From Taxillus chinensis (taxonomy: Eukaryota; Streptophyta; Magnoliopsida; Santalales; Loranthaceae): 64,000 bases of DNA. Of this stretch, positions 21,305-33,336 are shown piece by piece. Position 1 is the first letter of the stretch; the number at the start of each line of letters is the position of its first letter. The position numbers and the translations under genes are program-made. Where the stretch lies: assembly GCA_023512835.1 (NCBI GenBank), contig CM042085.1, positions 36,844,324 through 36,908,323 of the forward strand. Reading direction: 5' to 3'. Below the pieces are notes generated by a model. That model was not told the origin of the DNA, made no database searches, and saw nothing but the letters and a program-made list of their open reading frames with translations.

Positions 21305-22592
21305 ATGCCTCCTAGGAGAATAACCCGAGCTACCCCAGCTGTAGAATATGAGTCTTCTGCACGGGTTGGACAAGAGGGAGAACCACGAGTAGAGGGTGAT
21401 CCTATAGATCGGATCATGGCCCAAGTCAGAGCTTTGAGCGACAATGTACAAGGAATGTGTGAGGACCTCAGGGGAGATATCCTAAATGAGGTACGTCAGG
21501 AGATGCTGGCACGGCTGGCAGTGCCACCTTCCCCACCCCGTGAGGCAGAACCTCCACACAGGCAGGAAGTGCCAGTGAGACGGGAGGAAGAAGACGTGGT
21601 GATGCGTTTTCGGAAGGAACACCCACCAAGGTTCAAGGGAGGAGCTGAACCTCTGGCAGCAGAACATTGGCTGCGCCAGATAGAGCACATATTCTCTTTT
21701 CTCCGACCCCAGGAGGAAGATAAAGTGAGGCTGGCAGTCCGCCAGTTGGAAGAAGAAGCCCTGGAGTGGTGGCTGAGCATATCAGGGAGCCGGGACATGG
21801 AGGCAATGTCCTGGGACGAGTTCCTCCAGCTATTTCATGAGGAATTCTTCCCAGAGTCGCTGCGGTGAGTCACTGCGGTGGCAGAAAAGGGAAGAGTTCA
21901 GCAGCTTGAAGCAGGGCTCACGCTCAGTGGCTGAGTACGAGCGGGACTTTAGAGGACTGAGTCGGTTTGCCCCAGAGGCAATATCTAGAGAGGATCTGAA
22001 GGCCCATAAATTTACCATGGGACTCAGACCTCCCCTGAAGCAAAGGGTGGAAATGCTGAGGTTGAAAACTTATGCAGAAGTCGTTGACACAGCCAAAATT
22101 GTTGAGAGAGGATTGGAGGAGGGAAGACAAGCTCATCATGAGCGGCTGGGACAGAGTAGACGTGATAAGCAAGGGGATTCCAAGAGACAAAAGGTTGAGT
22201 CAGGGAGTGGGACTTTTCCCAAGGACCGGGGCCAAGCTTCAATGGCTCCACCGAGGTTCAGTAGTTTTGGAGGACAGGGAGGCTCAGTTGTGAGTTTTCC
22301 CAGAGAGTGTGCTTGTTGTGGCCAGTCAGGACACCTGAAACGTGAGTGCCCCAAACAACACCTGTCGTGTCATGGCTGTGGGAAGATAGGGCACCTTAGA
22401 ACAGTGTGTTTCAGTAAGGGGAACAGTTGGGGAGCTGGAAGTGTGACACAAGGAGGCAGGGGAGGGACCCAATCTCAAGCCCCAGCTCCGAGGCCAGCAC
22501 GTTCGTGGCAACCCAGTCAGGCCGGTTCCAACTATGCCAAAAACACAAGAAGGATCGGAGGGGCGTCCAAGTGGACTCCAGGATGGAGCTAA
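21305..22592 (+). pseudogene. gag: Tekay-A gag (frameshifted)
   Basis: ATG 21305 (MPPRRITRATPA). Gag core includes HPPRFKGGAEPLAAEHWLRQ and QLEEEALEWWLSISGS. A 13-bp tandem duplication at 21854-21879 (GAGTCGCTGCGGT then GAGTCACTGCGGT) shifts the frame; the second part (to 22592) has SRFAPEAISREDLKAHKF and two CCHC zinc knuckles (CACCGQSGHLKREC and CHGCGKIGHLRTVC). Role: particle and RNA binding. Confidence 0.86.
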
Positions 22593-22992
22593 AGGGAAGG
22601 TTGTAGAGGCAAGTGCTGGGGCGAGTCAAGGCAGAGCGTACGCGCTTACCTCAGCACCCGCAGAGGAGGAGGACCTTCCATCACCCTCCGAGGACGGCGG
22701 AGCCGGGTCTTCAGTAGTACGAGGTACTATTTTACTATCCCGTACTGTAGTTGTTGTACTGTTTGATACCGGAGCATCGTGCTCCCTGATTGCGGAGTCC
22801 TTGGTTGAGGGCCTTGGACTTGTTTGTGTGAGGGCTGATAGGCCTCTGTGTGTTGAGTCACCTATGGGAGGAACGGTGACAATAAACCGTGTATGTCGTG
22901 AATGCATACTTACAATTGGAGAAGTTGAACTCCAATTTGATCTTTATGTGATGCCTATAAGGACATTCGATTTGATTCTGGGAATGGATTAG
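22534..22992 (+). pseudogene. Tekay-A aspartic protease
   Basis: In a third frame, joined to gag by a one-base shift near 22540-22590. Active site VVVLFDTGASCSLI near 22754-22795, later [18 protein letters not shown]. Ends at TAG 22990, where related copies (Tekay-B) have Trp, a TGG to TAG change. It would cleave the Gag-Pol polyprotein. Confidence 0.84.
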
Positions 22993-24597
22993 TTGTTGGC
23001 CTTTCAGGCTAAGATTGACTGCTATAGACGACGAGTGTCGATTACTTCACCCACAGGAACTTCCTGTACTATAGTGGGTGAATGGGATAAGAATGTCGGA
23101 AGAGCAGGGCCAATGAGAGAGCTATAGAGTAATATTACCCATAGACTTACCACTCTAACCTTCGAGGAGGAAGGTAACTTAGAGAAAAGAGCGTGGCCTG
23201 ATGTGGTTGAGAACTTCCAGGATGTGTTCCCTGGAGAGTTAGTGGAATTACCTCCACACAGGAGTACTGAGTTCACAATTGAACTAGTACCCGGGGTGGG
23301 ACCTATCTCCCAAGTGGCATACCGGATGGGACCTGCTGAATTGAGAGAGCTACAAAAGCAAATAAAGGAGCTTGGAGATAAAGGCTTCATTCGCCCAAGT
23401 ACATCACCTTGGGGTGCACCAGTACTGTTTGCTAAGAAGGCAGACGGGTCGTTAAGACTCTGTATTGACTACCGGAAGCTGAACCAAGTGACGGTAAAGA
23501 ATAAATATCCGTTACCGAGGATTAATGACTTATTTGACCAACTGAGTGGAGCACGGTGGTTTTCGAAAATTGATCTCCGTTCGGGGTACCATCAGCTGAG
23601 GGTCAGGAGGGAGGATATCCCTAAGACTGCATTCAGGTGCAGATACGGGCACTATGAGTGGCTAGTGATGCCTTTTGGGCTTACGAACGCACCGGCAGTG
23701 TTTATGCATCTAATGAACCAGGTATTTGCCCCATATCTGGATTCCTTCGTAGTGGTGTTCATTGATGACATCCTCGTATATTCTAAGACCCGAGAGGAGC
23801 ATGGGGAACATCTGACCGTGGTGTTGCAGACACTACGAAATCATCAGTTATATGCTAAATTTAGTAAGTGTGACTTTTGGATGAGAGAGGTGCATTTCCT
23901 TGGGCACGTGGTATCTGCTGAAGGAGTAAGAGTGGACCCGACCAAGATTGAGTCTGTATCATCTTGGAAGAGGCCCACTAATGTCTTTAAGATCCACAGT
24001 TTCTTGGGACTGGCGGGATATTATCAGCGCTTTGTGGAAGGGTTTTCACGGTTGGCAGCACCGATGACAGCCCTAACACGGAAAGGAGCCAAATTCGAGT
24101 GGACGAACAAGTGTCAGAAAGCTTTCGAGGAATTGAAAACTCGACTGACCACTACACCTGTGTTGAGTCTACCACAAGAGGGAGTGCCTTATGAGGTATA
24201 TTGTGATGCGTCCCGAGTTGGACTGGGGTGTGTTCTGATGCAAGAATGCAAAGTCATAGCTTATGGCTCACGACAGCTGAAACCCCATGAACAAAATTAC
24301 CCAACACACGACCTGGAGTTGGCAGCAGTGATTTTTGCCTTAAAGTCGTGGCAACACTATTTGTTGGGGGAGAAATTTGTGGTGTACATGGACCATAAAA
24401 GTCTGCAATATATTTTCACCCAGAGAGACCTGAACCTGAGACAGAGGAGATGGGTAGAGTACCTGCAGATGTTCGATTTCACACTCTCCTATACACCTGG
24501 AAAAGGGAATGTCGTTGCTGACGCGCTAAGTAGAAAGGGCAAAGCTGAGATTTCCATTAGAGAATGGAAAATGATGGAACAGCTAGAAGTACTTTAG
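22993..24597 (+). pseudogene. Tekay-A reverse transcriptase and RNase H
   Basis: Same frame as the protease; another stop lies near 23125. [40 protein letters not shown], active site [12 protein letters not shown] near 23755. Then the connection domain ([19 protein letters not shown]) and RNase H ([57 protein letters not shown]). Open for 464 codons from 23203. Catalytic residues are present; among the best preserved coding segments in the window. Confidence 0.9.
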
Positions 24598-26093
24598 GTA
24601 CAGCCTGATCTTAGCAGTGGGAAAGCAGTCCTGTGCCCTATCACTGTGATGCCAGAATTATACCAACGTGTCCGTGATGGACAGTTGGGAGAGATGGACT
24701 GTGAGGTAATCCGGGCCCAGATAGAGGCTGGTGAGCTGTCCGAAGAGTGGACAGAAGGAGCTAGACACGAGTTGAGGTTTCAGGGGCGTTTGATAGTTCC
24801 ACCCTTCCTTCGAGGGAATTTGATGAGGGAATTTCATCATTCCCGTTTGGCTGTACACCATGGGGGACAAAGATTTATTATGCCGTGAGAGCACAGTTCT
24901 GGTGGCCGGGACTGAAGAAGAGCGTAGCGGGATTTGTTTCTAGGTGCCTCACTTATCAGCAAGTCAAGGCAGAGCACCAACGACCTGCGGGTCAATTGCA
25001 GCCCTTACCTGTGGCTGAGTGGAAGTGGGAACACATTACCATGGACTTCGTGACAGGACTTCCCGCCACCTCTGGCCGGAAGGACATGATATGGGTCATT
25101 GTAGATCGTTTGACAAAATCAGCCCATTTCTTAGCTATTCGGGAGCGAGACTCCATTGGCACCTTAAGCCAGTTGTATATCAACGAAATTGTCAGATTGC
25201 ATGGGGTACCCGTGTCTATCATTTCAGACAGAGATGCACGGTTCACCTCACGCTTTTGGAGTGGCTTGCAAGAAGCCTTGGGGACACGACTCAATCTGAG
25301 TACGGCTTATCACCCCGAGACTGATGGTCAGTCAGAGAGGACCATTCAGACACTAGAAGATCTGTTGAGAGCTTGTGTGCTCGATTTTGGAGGATCGTGG
25401 GCTTCTCACCTTCCTCTGGTAGAGTTTGCCTATAATAATAGCTATCAAGCTTCTATTGAGATGGCCCCGTTTGAGGCACTATATGGTAGACCATGTCGGT
25501 CTCCATTATGTTGGGTAGAGGCTGGAGAAGCAGCCATGTTGGGACCCCAATTGGTCCAGGAGGCTACGGCCAAGGTACAACTGATTAGGCAGCGCCTTCT
25601 GACAGCTCAGAGTCGACAGAAGTCCTATGCGGACCACAGACGCCGACCATTAGAGTTTTTGGTTGTAGATCATGTGTTCCTTTGTGTTTCTCCATGGAAG
25701 GGACATAAAAGATTTAGAAAGGGATCCAAGTTGTCTCCAAGATACATTGGACCATTTGAGATTTTGAGCAGAGTTGGACCTGTTGCTTATAGGTTAGCCT
25801 TACCACCTAGTTTGAGCAGAGTTCACAATGTTTTCCATGTATCCCAGTTACGGGCATATCATCCAGATCCCACACATGTACTGGATTGGAGTAATCTGGA
25901 TATTGAGGAAGATATGACAATTATTGAGGCCCCAATCCGTATTTTGGATAGGCGCGAGAAACAGCTCCGAGGAAAGACTATCCCACTGGTTCGGGTGTTG
26001 TGGCAACACCAAGGTATGGAGGAAGAGACTTGGGAACGTGAGACTGAGATGCGTGCTCACTACCCTGATCTGTTCGAGGACGAACAACCCTGA
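24598..26093 (+). pseudogene. Tekay-A integrase and chromodomain-like C-terminus
   Basis: After TAG 24595 the same frame holds the end of RNase H and the start of the integrase zinc region ([10 protein letters not shown]). A one-base shift near 24882 leads to a 402-codon stretch: [26 protein letters not shown], integrase D ([10 protein letters not shown]), D ([11 protein letters not shown]) and E ([12 protein letters not shown]). The C-terminus ([20 protein letters not shown], then [18 protein letters not shown]) is the chromodomain-like segment of Tekay chromoviruses, thought to guide insertion to chromatin. The third Cys region reads CLTYQQ where CLTCQQ is usual. Confidence 0.88.
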
Positions 26094-26255
26094 AGGAGGG
26101 GAGGAAGGCATAAACATCAGGTATTATTGGTACTGATTTTATTTTGCTGTTACATGGGTGCTGATCAATTATTTTGCTGTTATGTATTGGGTGCATTGTT
26201 TGTGGTTATGGTTTCCTTTCAAACCCAGCTTTCTTTTCGAGGACGAAAAGTCTTT

Positions 26256-26268
26256 AAGGGGGAGATGA
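26256..26268 (+). other. Tekay-A polypurine tract
   Basis: AAGGGGGAGATGA directly before the 3' LTR. Confidence 0.85.
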
Positions 26269-28551
26269 TGTAAGGACCCATATTTGAGGGGTTCTTGGAG
26301 TTAGCCTTGAGTAAGGCCTTGTTTTAGAGAATGAACATCAGCACAGTGATGTGCTCGTCAAATGGAGAATTTTGACTATGCTTGGGCTCGATTCGGAGTT
26401 CGAGGCCCTGAGGGGTATTTTGGGAATTTCACATGAATTAAAACATCCCAATTAATTTATTTGAGAGTTTTATTTAAAATATGATTTGCGCTTAATTGTT
26501 AGGCTGTAGAGCTTAATGAAGTGGATTAAAAAACCTTGGCCTTTGGGCTTATAGATGCTGGGCTTTAAAATTAATCAAAACTACGTCGTTTTGATTATGG
26601 GGAAAAATATATAAAGGAAAAAAGGGTTTAAAAATTAAGGGATTTTCTCATTTCAAAACCCTAGCAGCCGTCACCCCTAGAGAGAGAGAGAGAGACACGG
26701 CCAGAGAGGGAGACTGCCGGAAAGAGGGAGAGATGGCCGGAGACGGTGAGGACGATCCAAGGCCGGCGACCCAAGGATTTCTGCCGTGGACGAGAGCCCG
26801 GAGACGTCATTGCTAGAATACAACGACCAGTTTTATTCTCCAATTTTGAGGTAGGAAATTCGTGTTCGTATTTATATCTTCTGAGAATTTTGGGTTTACA
26901 CCCTCTGATGTGAATATTGAGAATTCTGGGTTTATACCCTTTGTTGCGATTACTGAGTTGGCTGGGTACGGATCTGTTATGGTTCTGTTCATGTTGATGT
27001 TGAGTTTATGCCCCCACATGCATATGATGATTGATTGTGAGGTTTCCAGTATATCTGGATAGTAAAAGTTAATAAAATAATCTGGGATGGTCTAGATGGG
27101 TAGGTTGATATGAGGGACATAGCTGGAGTTGAAACCAGGCTATGTACCCTAACTTTAGAGTCTAATAACTCACAATCTAAAAATAATTTGAGAGAGGTCC
27201 TTTAGAGAAAAGTGATTAAAACAACGAAACAAAGGTCTTTGTGCAAAATATGGTTGCACGCCATATTGCACGTGAAAAGCCCTTTTCACATGCAAGCCCA
27301 TTTGGTCTGAAATTTTACCCCAGGCTTCCCTGAAAGGTGTAGAAAGCAGGAAGCCAAAAACCCTTGTGCACGTGAAAAGCCCTTTTCACGTGCAAGCCCA
27401 ATTGGTTTGAAATTTTACCCCAAGGTTCCTTGAGATGTGTAGAAGGTAGGGAGCCAAACATCCCCCTGCACGTCATATGACCCATATGATGTGCATCCCC
27501 TTATTTTGCCTCCTCTAGCTTCCCCATTTCGCCAGAAGGTTCTTGAGTGGAAAATAATGTAATTGGGATGAAGTCCCGGAGTTAATTTACCTAAAAACTT
27601 ACCAGAACGGTTAAGGAACATTGATATGGGAAAAGAAATTGTATACTATGAATGTTACTGAGATTGTGGATGCACTACATGAACTGAGTGCATTATAAAT
27701 CATACTGATATGTGCTTAGTTGTATTATGTCTGTTGAGCATCTTGTACTGAAATAAATTATGCCTGCTGGGCACCTTGTGCTGAGTTATGTGGTTGCATT
27801 TCACTGAGTTTTGTTTGAGTGCTAAATGTTGTAAGCTGTGGGACAGCTGTTGAGCTGGAGCCTTTGATCCACGGGACAACTGCCAAGTTGGAACCCTTTT
27901 GATTACAGGACAGTCATTGGACTGGAGCCTTGGATATGGGACAGTTATATCACTGGAACCCCTCTCTCTGAATATGGGATGTGTTTGATGGTTTTTGTGT
28001 GTGGTTTCAACTAGTTCACTACACTAGCACAAGTATCCACTAAACATGCATTCTAGTAGTGTGGGATGGCCCTGGGGAGACTTGGTCCCTACTGAGCTGT
28101 GGTTTGCTCACCTCTCCTTTGAATTGTTCTCTTTGCAGGGTCTAGCCGGCGATAGGTGACAGAGCTGAGGTGATTGGCCATGGAGGCTATGGGACCCTCC
28201 TTATTTGATTGTTAATGTGTCTATTGCTTTCTGTTTTGGTTTGGGTTATTTTGTAAACTGAATTTGGTATTGTGGGTTTACTTGGAGCTTTTCCCCATTT
28301 GAGTTGTAATGGACTTGACTCCTCTTTGAAATGAAGTAAACTGTGGTATGTTATTTTGACTGAATGATGATTGTGTGTATGGTTTGGAATCAGGGGCATG
28401 TCCTTTGGCATGTTAGCCCGGATGTGTAGTATTGGGACAGCACCCGTTGTATAAGTCCAATCTAGATGCTTGCACCAACCCCTTGACCCTTCGGGTGCGG
28501 GCATGGGCAGTCACTAACCATTTCTAGGTGTAAGGAAATTGGGGCGTGACA
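26269..28551 (+). repeat. Tekay-A 3' LTR
   Basis: 2283 bp, TGTAAGGACCCA to GGGGCGTGACA, followed by AAGGA. Clearly the partner of 18443-20764, with scattered substitutions and a shorter GA tract. Confidence 0.94.
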
Positions 28552-28556
28552 AAGGA

Positions 28557-29951
28557 GGAGGACAAAGAGAAAGCCAAAGATGAAAAAATGAGGAATTTTT
28601 TCTACTAATTTGCTAAGCAGGCAACTAACCAGTTAAGCAGAGGAGAAACATGAATTGAAGCCCTCACCACCTCTGTTCAAGACCTAGGAACAACAATGAA
28701 GAATATAGAACAGCAAATAGGTCAGCTAGCAAATGTAATGAAACCTTCTTCATCAAATAGTTTCCCAAGCAACACTGAAGTTAACCCAAGAGAGCACTGT
28801 GAGGCTATAATGCTCAGAGGTGGGAAAGAGCTTCAGCCTAAAGAAAGAGAGGAAACCTCAATTGACAATGGAGAAAAGAATACTGAGGCATATTCAACAA
28901 AAGATAATGAAGAAGAACGGGTAGAGAGCAGTGCTAGGCAGCAAGAGAAGGAAAAGGCGGCAGCTAGTCAGTCTAAAAATGTAAAGCCAGCACCTTATCA
29001 GCCTCCTATGCCTTATCCTCAAAGACTAAGGAAGCAAAAGATGGACGCTTAGTTCTGCCAATTTTTGGAGATGTTCAAGAAGTTGGAAGTGAACATTCCC
29101 TTCGTTGAAGCTTTAGAGTAGATGCCCAAGTATGTCAAATTCCTAAAAGGCTTGTTGTCCAACAAGAGACACTACGAAGATTGTGAGACGGTAGCACTGA
29201 CCAATGAGATTAGTGTTGTGGTGCAGCACAAGCTACCACTAAAGCTTAAAGATCCGGGTAGCTTCACGTTGTCCTGCACGATCAGGAGCTCACACTTGGA
29301 GCAAGCTCTTTGCGATTTGGGGGCAAGTATAAATTTAATGCCAAAGTCAGTATACAGAAGATTAGGCCTGCAAGGGGGAAAGTCCACATCCATTTCCCTT
29401 CAGTTCGCTGACCGATCCATTGGGAAGCCGGAGGGGATTATAGAAGATGTATTAGTGAAGGTGGATAAGTTCATTTTCCCTGCTGACTTTGTGGTGCTAA
29501 ACATGGCAGAGGAAAAAGGAGTGCAGCTCATTTTGGGTAGACCATTTCTAAGAACAGGCCATGCACTCATTAATGTGAGTTTAGGAGAGTTGACTCTTCG
29601 TGTGGATGAAGAGGCAGTGGTATTTAATATGGAGAAATCAATGAGAAGGCGAGATGACTATTCAAGTTGCTTTTGGGTGGATGGCATAGCAAACTTCATG
29701 GAAGAATACTTTGAAGAGAACATAGTCACCAAGATCCTTGACCACGAGCTGCAGCAGGTTGAATTTGCTGAACTAAGCAAGGAAGAAGAACTAGAAGCTG
29801 AGGTTGAGCAAGTTGAGGAGCAACCTTCAACATCCGAAGAACCTTCTACACTTAAAGAACAACTTCCAGAACTGAAACAACTCCCTGAACATCTAAAATA
29901 TGAATTTTTAGATACAACGGGAAGGTACCCAGTAATAGTTGCTGCATCACT
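28557..29951 (+). pseudogene. Athila-like gag C-terminus and aspartic protease
   Basis: Continues the gag frame exactly across Tekay-A. First an acidic/Lys-rich gag tail (IEQQIGQLANVMK; CEAIMLRGGKEL), then the protease (LCDLGASINLMPKSVYRRLGL near 29310-29372; VQLILGRPFLRTGHALI). Stops at about 28608 (TAA), 29050 (TAG) and 29119 (TAG) sit where Athila relatives usually have Gln, suggesting CAR to TAR changes. A minus-strand solo LTR interrupts it at 29951; pol resumes at 33337. Confidence 0.83.
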
Positions 29952-31146
29952 TGTAACGCCCCCAAATTTGAAACCTCCAAACTGGGTGCGTTAGCGGAAA
30001 TTAAATATACAAATTTTATATCAATTTCAAACTATTACTTAATTAATCAAACAAACCATTCATTATTACAAATTTCAATCCAAGATCTTTAAGGTTTAGG
30101 GGTTTAGAGACTAAATGTCCATAACCCATTATTACATAACAAAGCACACGAGCAAACAACTTAATAAATCTTTAAAATTTCACACAACTTTATTTCCAAG
30201 CACTTCTCGACTCCTTATCCTAGTTTCTCCATCCCTTAATTTCCTGGGGTTGGAAAAGAAATCATAAAAAGGGTGAGCTCAAATAGCCCAGTAAGGGTAA
30301 AATAAGCGGGTAAGGAAAATCATGAAGATATCGAACATAGGAAATACCATATAACATTTGCATACATGATCAACATTTCACAAGAAAATCATAACATGGA
30401 AGATTATGTTTGAACATCGTATCATAACATCATGATCCAGGTTAACTACCCAGATACCATATCATAACATAACATATTATCAACCTGGATTGACACTCTC
30501 CAGTGATGTTCTTTACCCAATGCATTGGAGGTCTTTCTGGAACCACCCATCATAAACTTACTTTGTCCAAACATAAGAGGTTATAACAACTTTAACATAC
30601 ATAACATGAGGCATCACATAGAATTTCAATAAAACATTCAAAGTTAACAAGGATAACCACGAATATCAAAATGGTTATCTACCCCAATCAATAGCATAGA
30701 TTACCAGAGAGAGATTAAAAAGAGACTAATCTAATCTTCTCAACAATAAAATGGAATTAGAAAAATAAGAAACATAAAACTCTTACAATAATAATTCCAA
30801 ATAAAACATGATAAAGAGGAAGAGAAAAGTCCCTTACAATAATAATGAAATATAGATAATAATGAAAAAGAAAAGGGGGGATGAGAAAAAAAAAACCCTT
30901 ACGAAATATAGACTATAATGAAAAAGAAAAAGAGGATAAGAAAAGTAAGAATAAAGAAAAGAAAAACCCTTACTATCCGCTTGTCGTTCTCCGCGTTCTA
31001 AACCTTAAAAAAAAATATCAAAACACTAAATTAGCATTAATGCTTGAAAAGTTCAATATCACACATATCTCCTTTATATATATATATATATATCATACTT
31101 TAACTTATATCTTTTAATAGGCATACCGTGCTTGTGGGGTTGAATA

Positions 31147-31419
31147 TTAATTTGGGTTCCCACTTCTATTGCTGTTCCATATCCTATTTCGATCCCATGC
31201 ATCATAAGCCTTGAGTTGTGCACTAACTAGGTTATATGCCTTGAGAGTTTTTGAATAAGATTTACTTCTTGTATTGGGTGAACGGAAAAGACGTGCGATA
31301 AGCTTATTTTTCCTACGTGTCTTCCACCTTAACCATGAGGGGATATTAGACACGGGTCTAAAGGGAAGATCAGGAGGAGATAAGGATGGGGATAAGTTGT
31401 GAGGTTGAAGCATTAACAA
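31147..31419 (-). other. Small ORF in the minus-strand solo LTR, downstream of TATA
   Basis: 90 codons, rich in Ser, Arg and Lys, no recognised domain. Possible splice-site-like sequences lie around it, so it might be part of a spliced leader. Could be chance. Confidence 0.25.
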
Positions 31420-31914
31420 TTGGGGTTGCAGAAGAAGAAGGGCGATTGCCGGGAGAATTCATTTTGGAAGTCGTTCCTTACGATCTTCCGCTATCTAGAA
31501 CCTTAAAAATAAAAATAAAAACATAAGTTAATATTCTCATCTTTTCACTTGAATTATAGAATGACAACGCTATGATAAAATACTATAATTTAAAATAATT
31601 ACACAGGTATGTATATAAGGTGGCAAGGTCAACCATGTATGTATATACGAGGTGGTACAACCAATCATATAAATAACATATGTAAGGTGGTAAAACCAAC
31701 CATAAGGATCTACATAATAAATAAGGAAGTAACTTCAAAATTTCAAAATCTTAAGTATTACCTTTCGTAGAACTTCGACGCTTGGTAAGTACCAAAAGCA
31801 AAAGAGGATTTGAGTAGAGTATTTGGGGTGTTAAGAGGGCTTAAGGGAGTGTTTTTAGAGGGAAATTTCGTGGTGTGGCTTGAGGGATTTGTGCTTAAGA
31901 GGAGAGGCAAGACA

Positions 31915-31935
31915 CTCCTTATATAGGCAAGGATG
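31915..31935 (-). promoter_or_regulatory. Putative TATA box of the minus-strand solo LTR
   Basis: Minus-strand CCTATATAAGGAG lies about 1.4 kb from the LTR 5' end (33331), a plausible U3/R boundary for a long Gypsy LTR. Confidence 0.5.
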
Positions 31936-32847
31936 GTGGTAGGTGTGTAGTGTGAAAGTAGTGTATGAATTTGACTTTGGCATCAAATTAAATTATGTAA
32001 AATATATATAATACTTTATTTTCCTCCTATTATCCTCTATTAAAACGTGGGTATCTTCTCCTACCATTTTAAAATTGTTTTAAGACTTTTCAACCTAGAA
32101 GGTTCCTTTGGCAGCAAAAGTCCACATTGGTGTACTCCCTACTAATTCAATTATAACATTTTTAATTTTGTAGTTTTTGACAAATGGCCAATTGTATTGC
32201 ATTACTAACTCAAATATCTACAAATGGGTATCAATTTTATAATTTTTAAATATGTATTACAAAAGTTATTGAATTTTAAAGTCATACTAAAATGTTTACC
32301 CGTTCATACTGAACCTATGTGTAGTATTTTAAATTCTGGAATTGATTGGCTTCATATTAAATTCTGAAATTTTTACACGTTTTAGATAAGTCATAAATGA
32401 ACAAATGGGTTTTGGTTTCATGTCAATTGGATCTGTATAATTCAAGTTATGGATTTTTGAATGGGACCTCCAGAATCTGCCTCATTCAAATTTTTGGGCC
32501 TTACCTATGTTTTATACTTTTGGTAAAGTTAAAGCTTGTAATACTTACTTACCCATAGTAATTTGGTTTAAGAAACTAAATGACATAATATATAGCATCT
32601 AAACTTTTTATGATGTATAAGAAATTATTTTATTTTTATAACGTATTTAATATTTATGCGGATAAAATAATATAATTGCATAATCAATAAACAATAAAGT
32701 AAGATAACATTATAGCATAAAATATTATAATCCTAAACATAAACATTAATATCATATTCTATGGCCTTCGTAAAATTTCTTGAATTATATTAGCGTATGT
32801 GCGTAGGACGTGTTGTGCTTCACATAGAGAGCCGCACAACCCTTCGG

Positions 32848-33042
32848 CTAACATTGTCGTGGTTGTCGCACGAATAACCTCAAACTTCTCCCGTGTCTCG
32901 TCGCATTATATTGCAGCCATTGGACACGAGCATTTAGCTCATCTATAGCAAAGCATAGCTTTGTAACTTCAAGTCGTATTGCTCGCCGATCTTCTTCTCG
33001 TACACTATTCTCGGATGGCGGTACTTGAGAACTTGATGCCAT
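32848..33042 (-). other. Small ORF in the minus-strand solo LTR, upstream of TATA
   Basis: 64 codons beginning MASSSQVPPSENSVREEDRR, with a central amphipathic stretch (LEVTKLCFAIDELNARVQWL). GC content is higher than the surrounding AT-rich LTR, which could mean captured coding sequence. No domain recognised. Confidence 0.3.
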
Positions 33043-33336
33043 AACTCTTATTATTCTTCTTCTTACTTCTATACTCTCTTATAAATAAAATCTCATGCTC
33101 ATACCTATTTATGGACGTCCAAACGGATACTATTCATAACGGCTAGTTACTATTCTAACGACTACTTATTAGTCACATGTTATTTGAATGACTATATTGG
33201 GTGCTTATTTTTATTATGATAATATCCAAAATATCCTTTCTAACTATTGTTAACAATGACATTATTATTATTTTATTATTATTACTCTTTAAGGAAGAAC
33301 TTAAATAGCTAAAAATTTTGCGGGTCTTACATCACT

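Larger units (their letters stand above)
18443..28551 (+). mobile_element. Tekay-A: chromovirus (Ty3/Gypsy) retrotransposon
   Basis: 10.1 kb. LTRs at 18443-20764 and 26269-28551, tRNA-Met PBS, gag with two zinc knuckles, protease, RT, RNase H, integrase and a C-terminal chromodomain-like segment, which together fit the Tekay/Del chromovirus lineage. Perfect target duplication AAGGA (18438-18442, 28552-28556). It sits inside the gag of the Athila-like element. Coding frames are broken in several places. Confidence 0.93.
29952..33331 (-). mobile_element. Solo LTR (about 3.4 kb), probably Gypsy, minus strand
   Basis: Flanked by a perfect TCACT duplication (29947-29951, 33332-33336). On the minus strand it runs from TGTAAGACCCGC to GGGGGCGTTACA, the same kind of ends as the Tekay LTRs, with TATATAAGG near 31925 (minus). 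No pol-like sequence is present, so it is best read as a solo LTR left by recombination. AT-rich, with a (TA)n tract near 31078-31094. Two small minus-strand ORFs are noted separately. Family assignment is tentative. Confidence 0.7.
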
